25,000 nt of DNA, taken from contig JBBBWG010026424.1 in the NCBI GenBank assembly GCA_037176905.1, positions 1 to 25,000 of the forward strand, read 5' to 3'. Every line of letters starts with the position of its first letter. The first letter of the stretch is position 1. The notes under the pieces were generated by a model. The model ran no database searches. It was not told where the DNA came from and saw nothing but the letters and a program-made list of their open reading frames with translations. The position numbers were made by a program, and so were the translations under genes. The DNA is from Azolla pinnata. Lineage: Eukaryota; Streptophyta; Polypodiopsida; Salviniales; Salviniaceae. Below, piece by piece: positions 1-10,679 of the stretch.

Positions 1-137
1 TAAACCCTAAACCCTAAACCCTAAACCCTAAACCCTAAACCCTAAACCCTAAACCCTAAACCCTAAACCCTAAACCCAAAACCCTAAACCTCGAGCCGTA
101 AACTCGGAGCCCTAAGTAAAAGAAACCCTAAACCCCA
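1..137. repeat. Telomere repeat (CCCTAAA)n and degenerate edge
   Basis: Positions 1-77 are 11 perfect tandem copies of TAAACCC. Imperfect copies follow to about 90, and scattered variants (for example near 123-136) run to about 137. This is the Arabidopsis-type plant telomere. The C-rich strand reads 5' to 3' from the left edge, as expected for a true left chromosome end rather than an interstitial block. The tract is very short for a plant telomere, so the assembly has probably clipped it. Confidence 0.96.
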
Positions 138-179
138 AATTCTGTATCCTCTTGCTTATGACTCGTGCGGCTACCATTA

Positions 180-415
180 TTGCTATCCCTGTGCGAAAGA
201 AGGCGAAGCATGCGCAAGCATACGACAAGGCACATGCACACATGCACACATGCATGCATGCATGCGTCCGTACCGCAGATGCACGCATCCGTACGCTGCA
301 TGCATGCGTAACCATTGCGCGCCTGCAGTGCCCATGCGCACGTACCATGCATATGCATGCATGCGCACGTACCATGCATCCGTACGCAGATGCATGCATC
401 CATACATCATCGAAA
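180..415. repeat. Subtelomeric alternating purine/pyrimidine DNA (CATGCATG-rich)
   Basis: This stretch is dominated by CATGCATGC, CACATGCACA and CGCACGTACC words in near-continuous purine/pyrimidine alternation. A block near 324-350 (GCCCATGCGCACGTACCATG) recurs in part near 362-376. It merges into the 11-bp array on its right. Open frames here on both strands encode only His/Cys/Met/Ala-rich repeats and are not believable proteins. Confidence 0.7.
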
Positions 416-735
416 GCGTATGGTGACGCACGCGTGACGCGCGCACGTGCGAAGCATGCATGACGCAGGCTGGGCACGCGTGGCGTACGTATGACGCATG
501 CACAACGCACGTGTGACGCAAGCTGAGCACGCGTGACGTATGCATGACGCACGTGTGGCGCACGTGTGACGTATGCATGACGCACGTGTGACACACGCGT
601 GACGTATGCATGACGCACGCGTGACGCAAGCTGAGCACGCGAGGCGTACGTATGACGCATGCATAACACACGTGTGAGCACGCGTGACGTATTCATGACG
701 CACGCGTGACGCACGTGTGACGCATGCATGAATGA
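415..735. repeat. 11-bp subtelomeric minisatellite (TGACGCACGTG type)
   Basis: The stretch is built from 11-bp units such as TGACGCACGTG, TGACGTATGCA and TGACGCACGCG. They are clearest at about 535-625, where three units form a 33-bp higher-order step. A recurring variant contains GCAAGCTGAGCACGCG (near 519, 625 and, degenerate, 466). CpG density is very high. Because 33 bp is a whole number of codons, the array is open in several frames and produces spurious long ORFs. Confidence 0.8.
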
Positions 736-779
736 CGTATGTATGTATGTGTGGCCATTATGGGGGGCATTCACGAGGA

Positions 780-1349
780 GAATATTTTTTGCCACGCTCC
801 TTTCTTCTCTTCCCTTTCCCTCTTCTTCTTCTTCGTCTTCTTCGTCTTCTCTTCGCCTTCGTCTTCGCCTTCGTCCTCGTCTTCTGCTTCTGCTGTTCCG
901 ATCGATCGCCGCACCGGCGCCATCGCTGACGGCACCCGAGCTTTCGGCCGGCGCCATCGCTGCTGCTTCCCTTTCCTTATCCGAATCTCGCTGCTTTCCG
1001 AACGCCATCATCCGTCCACGGCTGCAGCAGTAACACGTCGTCGCCGGGGCCCGCCTCCTAATCCTCCTCCTTCCTGCTTCTCCGTCTCCTTCCTTCTTCC
1101 TTTCTCTTTCTTCACCTGTGCTTACCGTTCGTAGGATCACGCCGCCATCGCTTTTTCCACCTCTCCATCCCCCCCCCCCCCGCCCCCCCCCGTATGTTAT
1201 GCTGGAACACGGAACCCTTCGCTTTGATGCCGCCTACACCGTTCCCAAAGGCTAAGCCTACTTACCCTTCCACACTTTGATTCATCGTCCACAGTGTGTC
1301 TGTAAGAAGGGAGATCGCACCTTTGCGCTTCCCTCCCCCCTCCTCCGCC
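780..1349 (+). promoter_or_regulatory. Pyrimidine-rich promoter/5' leader region of the OTU gene
   Basis: No coding sequence is credible here. A TTC/CTT-rich tract (about 800-895), typical of plant core promoters and leaders, is followed by a GC-rich stretch. Next comes a C-run of 13, one G and 9 more C (1169-1191), which could form an i-motif or, on the other strand, a G-quadruplex. The first in-frame ATG of the gene is at 1350. No TATA box stands out, so the transcription start is not fixed; a 5' UTR intron is possible but not shown. Confidence 0.5.
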
Positions 1350-4300
1350 ATGATTTCTGATGATCCTCTGCTTTCCCATTGGGGCCTGCACGACCTGCTG
1401 GAAGGTTACTCCAGTACGGGCATCGGGAGAACCACTGTGCAGCTCAGTGATCATTCCCGAACCGAGTTCTTCGAGCCTGAACAATCCTACACTGTGCGAG
1501 GGTATAGCTCGTTCGAAAATGATGAAGCTATTGCTCATTCACTGCAAGAAGATGAAGGATCTGCGAGGTTTCATGACTGGGGGGAACACTCTTACACAGG
1601 TATGCCCTCCTGCTCTATGTACAGCTGCCTGTACTACGCCAAAAGAAAATGGAGATTTTGACATTCTTTCCTTAAAATTCTTGAGGTTGACACTGAGGCA
1701 TTGGCGCGCTAAGGTTCATAACTTCGAGCTAATTGTGGTCTTTCTGGATGAGATTATGATTATGAGATGCTTGTTATCTACACGGACCGGCTTCAGTTTT
1801 TTAGCTCTTTTATTGATGTGATATATAATAACAGACTGGAAATTTATTCTTCTCTTCATACTGATTGCTTCAGAACGGACTGTTTTATGGAATTAACGCC
1901 CAAGTTGTCTGTGGCGTATATAAGTGCATATCAGTAGACAGGGAAAATTTTCAAAACTTCTCTTTTTCACAATATGTAATTAACAGATTTAGTTCTAGGG
2001 AGTGTAAAAAATTTGAACTTATGGGCTATATGTAATGCTTTCGTATGCAACAGAGAAATTGACAAGCTTCATGTATTCTAAGTACTTAATGTTTGTGGTC
2101 TTTGTGGCGTGCGAAGTACTTAATGAAGGAATTTGCAAACTCCTCGTGCTCTATGCGGATTGGTCAATATATTAATTTTAGGAATTACCAAGATCCTCAT
2201 GCTCCATTTGGACAGTTTGAATACTAAATGGAGAGATTAGGAGCTCCTTTTACTCTACGTAGAGTGATTTAGTACTAAAACGAGGAATTAACAAAAGCTC
2301 TTGTGCCTGTGGATCAAATGATCATAGGTTGTGGCATATTGAGTGCTTGAGCTTTACAAATTCAAATAAAGACGGTTCTGTCCTTTCCTTCATATGTGTT
2401 TCAGACACATGGGGAGAGAACTATGATGCAGATGCAGCGTCAACATATGAGTATGATTCAGGGCAGGAGTGTGACCATGGTGGAGTGCCGGAGATTTCAG
2501 ATGATTTTGCACTTTTTGATGGGGAAGTGGGAAGGAGACTGACTAATATGGACTCAATTCCGGTAAGCCGAATGTTTTGTAGTGCATGTCTGGAAAGTTT
2601 TGTAACTGTGTATTTATGAAATGATTGTTTTTTGCTGCATAACAGTCTTTATGAACAGATATCTCATCCTTTTGCAGCATGTTCCGAGAATTAATGGAGA
2701 AATTCCAACCCTTGATGATGCATCTGCTGCACATCAGAGACTACTGGACAGGTATGAAGTGAATGGGTTCATTCTATTATTTTGAATTAATTTGCACATA
2801 GATTTTCGGGTGAAGTGAATGATTTCATTCTACCATTATGAATTGATTTTGAACATAGATTCATCCTACATTGTTACCAACGGCCAAAGATGAACCCTAC
2901 AGTTTTCATATTATTATGAGTTGATTTGCATATAGATTCATTCTAGATTGTTACTGTCAGCAGAAGATGAAAGCAGCCGTCCGTTTTCATCTCTTACATG
3001 ATGATGTAAGATCAGATATTAGTTATTGTGACACTCTATAGATTAGCCATCCAACATGGAGAGAGAGACGGGGTTGAGGGCGAGAGAAAGAGAGAGATTA
3101 CTCTTCTCCCTTCAAACACTTTGTGACGGTAACATATTGAACTTTCAGGCATAAGTCACATGTTTACCTTGGATTGTTGTATCTTGTACTTGGTTAAGTA
3201 TGTGTTATGAATCTTAAGTACGTCGTACCAAGAAATGAAACGTTGAAACAATGGAAAACAAAAATTTCATCTTGGGCTTTCATCAAGGACTTTGGGATAA
3301 ATTATCCTATGATATCTGTTATGAGCATCAACTAATGAAATACCTGCGTTGAGCAGTATTATAGAAATTGTACCGTGTTCAATTTGGTATACCTGATTCT
3401 CCTGCACATCTATGTAAGGAGGCCCTCCCTCTTTTGCACCTTAGTTCACTGTGAATGTCGCTAATAGAAAACCTTGTGATGCCTAACATAAGGGTGACTA
3501 TGGACGCCAGTGTGTAATATGTTCAAGATGGTATGAAGATATTTTTGTCATTATTGTTTTCTTAGAAGTTAAAATGTTGTGGAGAGGATGGAGATAAGGA
3601 AGATTAATTTGAAGGCTACCCACCTTTGGGATCTCTCTCTGCCATAATTTATCCACCTTTAGTGCTCTTCCGCTTTCTTTCTCTGATTTCTTTTTAACAA
3701 CAGTTTTTTAAGGACTATGACAACCGTACTTCTTAAGCACAAAATTTCATGTCATAACCCCTATACATAAACCCGCTCTCCTATATCTTAGCCTGGTGCA
3801 CATTCCAGAAATGGAGAGAAAGACATCATAATGTAAAGGGACTATACGTGAACATGTAATTGTAGAAAAGTTTAGTTTGTAAAAAAGAAATTTGGCACAC
3901 GCTTTCCAACCATAACTTAGTGTGAATGAACCTTTCAGGAGTTTCTAAAACCATGTCTCATGAGCAGTGTGTGACAGGTAGCACGAACCCCAGCTTGTGT
4001 CATGTTTTTATAGAGGCATCTCGTCATAATGGTCCTTACCTTGATTCGTTATCAAGATTGTGTTGGTGTTTGTTTCCTTTATTTTTTGATTGGGGTACAT
4101 ATTGATTAATATATTAATCGTATACACCCAAAAATCTCATGCCACCATATCTAGGATGTGATGACTTCTCCACGTATGGCGTGTTTCAATATTGAGCAAA
4201 TAGACCATTCATTGTACAGCAGAAAATAGGGCTTGGAGCATAACTTGAACTTGTAGCTATTAGCGATCCCTTGAGAGATCTATCTTATTTTGAGTTTGGC

Positions 4301-6660
4301 TGAAGATGGATGTTAGCCACTTGGTTCTATTATGATTTAAAGCTGAAACTAGAAAACAGAAACATCTGATACTATTCATTCCTCAATAAATCCAGGTTAA
4401 AGCTATATGGATTAAATGAGCTTAAGGTTGATGGTGATGGAAGCTGTCAGGTAAATTTAGATCTAAGTTCAAACATATCTTATTTAGAGAGATGATGAGT
4501 TCAGAGTTTTTTCCCCTGTTTTTTGCCTTCATGTTATTTTTCTCTGCTTCCTGTTAGTACTAGCATAAAACAGAGAAGAAAAGAACAAAGCAGAAAAGAA
4601 AAGAGCTCTAACATACCTTCCGTTTTTTCACCTCATTATGTTATTCGTTTCAATAAATCTAAAATTTTGTTCCATTTTCATTTTTCCCCCAAAACATTCT
4701 TGGGGGATTTTCTTCTGGAAAAAAGCTCACTCTCTATGTCTAGACTTAAGATGTACGCATCTATTGAACACTGATTTAGATTGATATTGTAATGTATGAT
4801 ATTTCTCAGAATACTCCTTCAATCATGCCAGGAGTTATTAATTGTGTAACCTTTAATGGTGATTGCGAGGTTTGCATGTCGAATAAAATTATGCTTCTGT
4901 TACTTAAATTTGACTTCTGATTCTTAGACAAACGTACTTGTATCTTATTCATTGAACATATTTTCCAACCCTTTGCTGATGTAATATTATTGTTTATATT
5001 TTATTTGGAGATATCAGTTCCGTGCATTCTCTGATCAGCTATATCGGACTCCCATACATCATAAATCTGTCAGAAATGATGTTGTGAACCAGGTTCAATT
5101 ATCTCTTTCTTTTGTGATAGTTGATGTGTTCTGAGTATGCAATATTGAAGGATCCTGTTCTTTACAGCTTATATCCCATCCTGAGTTTTATGAAGGTTAT
5201 GTACCAATGAAATACAGCGATTATGTCCACAGAATGTCTAGGTATGTGTGATTTTGTTATCGTACTACTATTTTTCAATGTCAAACTTTGATCAGAATAA
5301 AAACCCATTGTTAGGATCTTGTTATTTGGCATTCTCATTAAGTTTCAGTTTGATTTTGCAAGGTCTGGAGAGTGGGGAGATCATGTTACATTGCAGGCAG
5401 CTGCTGATTTTGTATGTACATTGCTATGATTAAGGGTTATTTTGTATAATAAAGATGGAAAGTTACCTGGGTGCAAATGAAGTATTTTCATTATTTAGAT
5501 TTGTCATGGGCTGTCCCGAAGATTAAAAGGTAGCTATGTGCAAATAGAGACTGTGTGGGTTCATTTTGGCCGTCTTTTCCATACTTAGATTTGTCATGGG
5601 GATTTCAATAGGGGCTGGAGAAGAGGAGTACAAGACTAGATAACTATACCTAATCAATCAAAACACAAGCGAGATTGATTATTCTTCTCCTGTCCAGTGA
5701 ACCTCTCTGGCTTGATGTTATTCTAACAAACTAAATGAAACGCAAGCACGATTATTCCTCTCCTGTGAAGCCAATTTCTCGGGCTTCAGGTTTTTCTGGC
5801 TAACTAAGTGAATTGCAAGCCAGATTACTCTTCTCTTGCCAAGCCAATTTGTCAGGCTTGAGGTTAATCGATTGTTTAGATGCATAAGTACGCCCAAAGA
5901 ATGCATCAAAGTCAGAGGCTTCCAGGAGATACCGTAGGTATGGTAATACGTGTAATTTGTGCAAACAGCCAGTACAGAAACGGAGGATGCATTCTCAGGA
6001 CAGAGAATGACAATATAGAAAGAAGACTAATTTGACATTCCTGAAATATGACCGAGTGTAATGTGTATTTCGTGCGAGTAGCTACTGCACGAATGTTTTC
6101 CAAATAGAGAGATTGCTGGTATAGATAAATGGACAGGGGGGCTAGCTTCTTATACTCAATTCATTATTGTATCTCTAGCTTTCATCGGCTTTTGTAAGTG
6201 TAGCTCTGTATGAATGAGAGAAGGAACGTGTGTATATAACATTAATAGAGAGTAACCTGTTTTTGGTGGTGCAGTATGGGGTGAGGATCTGTCTTTTAAC
6301 ATCTTTCAAGGATACATGTTTTATCCAGATATTGCCAAGGAGAACAAAGTCCAAAAGAGGTTAGCTAGCTTTGTTTGTTGGCTTTTCTAATCCTCCAAGG
6401 TTTATAATCATGTTTCTCATAACGAGATGGTGTTCATTCAGTAATTTTCCTAAGCTTTTGGGCCGAGGTGCACTACAATTCTGTCTATCCAGACGGAGGT
6501 AAGGGCTCTGAAATCAAATTCTGGCATTTTTTCGTTGGTTTTGTCTATGAAAGATTCTTATTCAATTCACTAAATCTGCTGCCCAGATATTCCACCATAC
6601 TTTGCAACCAAAAAAAAAACTGGAGCATGGGGTTATATAAAGAATAAACTCAAATTTTGA
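1350..6660 (+). CDS. OTU-domain cysteine deubiquitinase, 10 coding exons, 316 aa
   Basis: This is an OTU (ovarian tumour)-family ubiquitin protease, predicted to cleave ubiquitin from proteins or chains. Exons: 1350-1599, 2405-2562, 2678-2751, 4396-4450, 5018-5092, 5168-5241, 5363-5411, 6275-6359, 6442-6498, 6587-6660. The sum is 951 nt in one frame, and all introns are GT-AG. The OTU core spans about residues 150-293. The catalytic motif DGDGSC has Cys178 with Asp175, and the His motif WAEVHYNS has His284. HVPRINGEIP and SGEWGDHVTLQAAADF are typical of the plant family. The N-terminal 130 residues are acidic and probably disordered, with a ubiquitin-binding-like DEAIAHSLQEDE at 58-69. The ATG at 1350 is the first in frame; upstream in-frame sequence offers only GTG. 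The C-terminus (KKKTGAWGYI) follows a 10-A run and looks divergent. The length is normal for plant OTU enzymes. I do not assign a member number. Confidence 0.93.
2759..2960. repeat. Degenerate tandem repeat in OTU intron 3
   Basis: Three diverged copies share a core like TTCATTCTA..TTATGAATTGATTTGCACATAGATT. They start near 2759, 2816 and 2900, with a period of roughly 57-85 bp. The rest of this 1.64-kb intron (2752-4395) shows no gene or recognisable element. Confidence 0.65.
5660..5880. repeat. Degenerate ~70-bp tandem repeat in OTU intron 7
   Basis: Three copies share GCAAGC..GATTATTCTTCTCCTG, then AAGCCAATTT..GGCTTGAGGTT. They lie at about 5662-5738, 5739-5812 and 5813-5880. Nearby, TTAGATTTGTCATGGG occurs twice (near 5497 and 5586). 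The remainder of intron 7 (5412-6274) shows nothing else recognisable. Confidence 0.65.
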
Positions 6661-8212
6661 GAAGGACCAAACATGGCAAAATAAAGCTTCCCGGTGTTGG
6701 ATCTTACTGGAAAGTCCTGTCATAATGCCAAAGCTTAATGATTATATCTCATGATTTACTGTGTTCGTTGCGTCTTCAATTGCAATATTCCAATGCAGCA
6801 TTGCAGTTTCTTATTTGGAACCTGAGAGCTTTGAAGGATTGCACTCAATGAATTTAGGTTACAAGAAGACGATCTATACTTTTGTACACTCCATAGAGAT
6901 TTATCATTTGTGGACAGAAAACTGGAGAAGGCTATAAGCAAGCTTGCCATGGCAGCAGCCTATATTCGGCCACCTGATAGAAACATTTTGATTAGCCCTT
7001 GATAAACCCATAATCAATCACTCAATCAGGCATCCAACTTGCCCGTAAGTAATACATAAGATGCCCATAATTGGCTTTTTCACGCATATTCCACTTGTAA
7101 GTAGCTTATAATCAGTAGGTTTAGCGCCTATAGCCAGCCACATGCGACGAAGGCTTAACATCGTGAGCACATACACTTCATTGAGCCTGCGCTATGAACT
7201 CTTCTTCATGGGTCATCATATGAAACACCCTGAGAACCATGTATAGCTCAATCTTGAGCATGTGAAAAGATAGGAATGCGCGTGAAAATTAACATTCCCT
7301 CTAGTATGTTATAGTTATAGAAGGTCAATAGCTATAGAGGAAAACTGGATCAAGCATATTTAAAGGATCAATGAGAGCCAGACCGATTGAGCTCGAGGAA
7401 TCTCAAACCTGAGCTAATGGTGAACCAGTTTTGGTGAAATTGGCAGAATCAGTAAGCGCAAGGTTTAACTACTTACTAAAGTGAGCTAATGGTGAGCTTA
7501 AAGGTTTAACTACTTACTAAAGTGAGCGCAAGCAGTGTATGATACTCTTTTAATCTCGTAAGCTTGTTTCTACAATACACAAGAGTCTGCGATATATATA
7601 CATTGTGCGGTGTATCATCAACCTAGCAAGATTTTTAAAAGTGCGGTGTGGCAGCACCATTGAACAATCAAAAGAGGGGGCCTTCTGTGGCTTTTGGCAA
7701 TGAGAAGGGAGGGAGGTCTGTTCACAGGAGCAGATCTTGGAGCATGTTTAGTGCAAAAGTGACTATAGTCCGATATCGTAGGAATATAGGGGACGGTCGG
7801 AGCCCTTTTGGTGGCACACTAGTGGTTCTCGATCAAATCGCGAGGGCTCATATGCAACAATATGGCCCATTCATTGCCCATGGTCTATGAGAAGAGGGAA
7901 TAACATAGTGGTGAAGAAGAGAAGGTCTGTAACATGGTCTATACATATAACATAAGAGGGGTTTGGATCGCCCACCCCGTACTTATGCTGAATGTACCTC
8001 CTGCGATGCTCGAAAAGACGCGAATGCCTTCGTCGGAGAGCCGGCACGGGGAAGGGGAAAAAGAAAAGGAACAAAACAAAAAGGACTCGAAATCATGGCG
8101 GCCAGATCGTGTGCCCGAGACAGGGACTCTGATCGGACGGAACACGCTCATCATCCGATCGTGCCCCATCAAATAAAACAAGGATACGATGCCAGACACA
8201 AAAAAAAAACAT

Positions 8213-8217
<5 letters not shown>
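6661..8217. other. Intergenic region, no supported gene
   Basis: Only short open frames with no recognisable domain occur here. A 27-bp exact direct repeat (7460-7486 and 7501-7527, beginning AAGGTTTAACTACTTACT) is the clearest structure. The GC content rises at 7650-8190, which could be a relic of a mobile element, but I see no terminal repeats, primer-binding site or transposase/polymerase motif. Confidence 0.5.
6680..6685 (+). terminator. Candidate AATAAA poly(A) signal after the OTU stop codon
   Basis: A canonical AATAAA lies about 20 nt past the TGA at 6658-6660. Plant poly(A) signals are degenerate and such hexamers are common in AT-rich DNA, so this is only a candidate. Confidence 0.25.

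Positions 8218-8260
<43 letters not shown>
8218..8260. repeat. (GA)n microsatellite
   Basis: About 21 uninterrupted GA dinucleotides lie directly to the left of the interstitial telomere patch. Confidence 0.95.
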
Positions 8261-8263
<3 letters not shown>

Positions 8264-8326
8264 TCCTCCTCCCTTAGGGTTTAGGGTTTAGGGTTTAGAG
8301 AGAGTTAGGGGAATCCTCCTCCCTTA
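8260..8326. repeat. Interstitial telomere repeat between 17-bp direct repeats
   Basis: About three and a half TTTAGGG units (8274-8297) plus degenerate AGAGAGAGTTAGG sit between two exact copies of GGAATCCTCCTCCCTTA (8260-8276 and 8310-8326). The G-rich strand reads left to right, opposite to the terminal telomere. Direct repeats flanking telomeric DNA suggest insertion during break repair, or local slippage duplication. Confidence 0.85.
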
Positions 8327-8329
8327 CAT

Positions 8330-8590
8330 TGAGATCAAGCAATTGGCAATTCCAAAATGTGGGATTCAACAACAAATACTTCGACGATGATGGGCACAGG
8401 CAATTTGTCGTCCACATCTGCTTCTCCTGGATCATTGTCCCATCGCCTCTCTCTCTCCCTCCTACGCCTCAACTACTTGCAAATTCTTTTCATGCATGGG
8501 ATGATCCCTATACAAAACTTTCTCGTGAATAAGAAGGGCTCGAACTATCGAGCCATGGTGGCCCTCTTTGTTTTTTTCTTTTTTCTTTTT
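8330..8590. other. Unassigned stretch, no supported gene
   Basis: Several overlapping short frames exist, but none has a recognisable domain or clear splice context. The sequence ends in a T-rich tract leading into the next array. Confidence 0.4.
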
Positions 8591-9930
8591 TTTTACCTCC
8601 TTTTCTCCGTGAATCTCCAATACAAAGTTGGATTGTTACACCATTTTCTTCTCTCTTTTCCCCCATGAATATTGCGTACAAGAAAAGGGTTGCATCTCCT
8701 GAACAAATTTGGAAGATTACACCATTTTCTCTCTTTTTTTCCATGAATATTGCATACACAAAAAGGCCATTCTGAATTCGTTGTTTTTTTTCCCCCCCTT
8801 GAATCTTCAATACTACATTTGGAATACCATCCATTTTTCTCTCTCCCTCTTAATATTACAAACAAGAAATAAAATAATTACCCATTCCGAATTCAGTTTT
8901 TTTTTTTATGAATCTTCAATACAAATTTGGAATAGTACCAAGTTTCTCTTTTTTTTTCTTCTCATGAATATTGCATACAAAAACAAATTGAGACATTACC
9001 CATTTTTTCTTTATGTTTTCCATGACTCCTGAATACAAAAAAAAATTTTGTTCGTTTTCTTAGCCATTTTGCTTTTGGGGGTTTTCCTTCTCCGTTTTTG
9101 CACGAAAACGCCCATTTCGATCTATGTATTGGATTTTCCCTCCATATGCCCGTTTTGATTATTCTTTTTATCTGAGGTTTTTCTGTCAAATGGTTTCAAG
9201 AATATTGAACAGGAAAAAATGAAAACAATATCCACTTTGATCTGATTCGTTTTGGATCCTTTCCCTCTTCTTTTCTCATCAATACTATATACAAAAAAAT
9301 ACTTTTACCCATTTCTATTGGTTTTTTTTTGTTTTTCTTTTTTGGGGGGGGGGGGGTTATGAATGAGATATTACCCATTTTAATTATTTGGTGTTGGCGC
9401 TTATTCTCTCCATTTTTTCATGACCATCAAATATAAAAAAGTGAAATATTATTACCCATCCTCATTCTCTTCTAGGGTATTTGTTCTCTTTTCTCCATGA
9501 ATATCGAATGCAAATTTTGTAATAAACATCCATTTTGATTTTTTTTTTCTTTGTTTTGGCATCTGTTGCATGAATATCTAGTAAAAGGAATGAAATGTGC
9601 CCATTCGCATTGCACATTTTTGGACAAATTCTTTCCTCTCATTTTTTTTATGTATATCTAATGCAAAACATGAAACAAACATCCATATCGATCTGATGCA
9701 AATTGTTGGGATGTTTTTCCTCTTTTTAGACTTCTTCATGAATATGTAAAGCAAGAGATGAAAAAGAAATACCAGTTTCATGATTTTTTTCGCCTCCATT
9801 TTCTTTTCATGAATAGATAATGCAAAGAATGGAATATACCCAATAAGGTTGATATTTTTGCGCTTGTTTTCCCCCCCCTTCTTCTCTTCACGAATATGGA
9901 ATCTAATGAATGAAATAAAGAATTACCCCC
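8590..9930. repeat. Degenerate ~75-bp T-rich tandem array (CATGAATAT motif)
   Basis: About 17 diverged units share a poly-T/C tract, then CATGAATATTGCATACAAAA or a variant, then GGAATATTACCCATTTTG or a variant. The core motif recurs near 8664, 8741, 8799, 8907, 8965, 9021, 9196, 9278, 9359, 9419, 9498, 9570, 9649, 9738, 9808 and 9889. The mean spacing is about 75 bp but is irregular. A run of 13 G lies at 9344-9356. The + strand is strongly T-rich. Open frames here are repeats, not proteins. Confidence 0.8.
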
Positions 9931-10181
9931 GTTTCGAATGTCGGCAAGGAGGGAAGAAGATCCGGATGTGTGATAATACAGCTGGAATAAAGATAAATAC
10001 CCACTCTATTTGTGGGCGGCACAGTTGAATGCGCGTGATCGTAACGTAACAGCACGCCCCATTGACCGCCCGCCCGCATTAAGCGATCCCATCTGCAATT
10101 GTTTAATCACAACATTTGCCCCGACACACGCACCAGAAAAAGCCAACGGAATTTCTCGATCGATGCTACAAGCAAAGCTTC
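9931..10181. other. Spacer, no supported gene
   Basis: The base composition returns to mixed GC. I see no repeat structure or coding signal. Confidence 0.4.
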
Positions 10182-10208
10182 ATCGATCGATCGATCGATC
10201 GATCGATG
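10182..10208. repeat. (ATCG)n microsatellite
   Basis: More than six perfect ATCG units are followed by GGATTGGATGGATG. The tract is self-complementary and could extrude a cruciform. Confidence 0.95.
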
Positions 10209-10344
10209 GATTGGATGGATGAGTTAGAGGTTATGCCCAACATTGGAATCGGATTTATTTACAAAGCTCACCATTGAAAGCTATTCTATTGAGTTCTTCA
10301 AATCAAAAGCCATAATGGAGGCTGGTGGTGTATCTTACATATCC

Positions 10345-10412
10345 AGAAAAGAAAGGAACCAGGAAAAAAAAAAAAAGGAGAGCGAGAGGGAGAGGGAGAA
10401 GAAGAAAAGAGG
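10345..10412. repeat. Purine-rich (A/G) tract
   Basis: An almost pure purine run on the + strand, including about 13 consecutive A and GAGAGGGAGAGGGAGAAG. It is mirrored about 100-190 bp downstream by T/C-rich tracts (10512-10600). It is low-complexity, not coding. Confidence 0.8.
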
Positions 10413-10617
10413 TAATTTTGCTGGAGCTGAATGGGCTCTATTTCTATGATTTCAATCAGATTTGGCGATTGTGTCTATAACGGGAAAGGGAACATATCTT
10501 GTTTGCCATTCTTTTCCTGTGTCTTTTCTTTTCTTTTCTTAATTCATCAAGCTTACAATAAGCCTTTCCTTTCTTTTTTCTCTTTTCTTTTTTCAACAGA
10601 CAGGATCTCTTCTCTAC

Positions 10618-10676
10618 AGATATCTATCTATCTAGCTATTTATCTATCTATCTAGCTATTTATCTATCTATCTATA
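10618..10676. repeat. TATC microsatellite with 20-bp higher-order unit
   Basis: The 20-mer TATCTATCTATCTAGCTATT occurs exactly at 10621-10640 and 10641-10660. A third, partial copy runs to about 10676. Confidence 0.95.
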
Positions 10677-10679
10677 TGG

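Noticed and set aside
728..1134. Overlapping + strand frames rich in Ser/Phe/Leu/Arg
   Set aside because: They are an artefact of the TTC/CTT-rich leader: three frames are open together, and the true OTU start is at 1350.
112..1140. Long open frame (342 codons) on the minus strand, and others over 128-703
   Set aside because: It translates the 11-bp/33-bp minisatellite into Arg/His/Val/Cys-rich repeats and is open in several frames at once. There is no domain or splice context.
6756..6960. Alternative last OTU exon after a CAG near 6798 or 6806
   Set aside because: It gives an open frame, but the acceptor before 6587 yields the family-typical GDIPP..KKK continuation and is closer.
7648..8214. 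Several 60-86-codon frames on both strands, possible transposon remnant
   Set aside because: No recognisable domain, terminal repeat or target-site duplication. The GC-rich composition alone explains the open frames.
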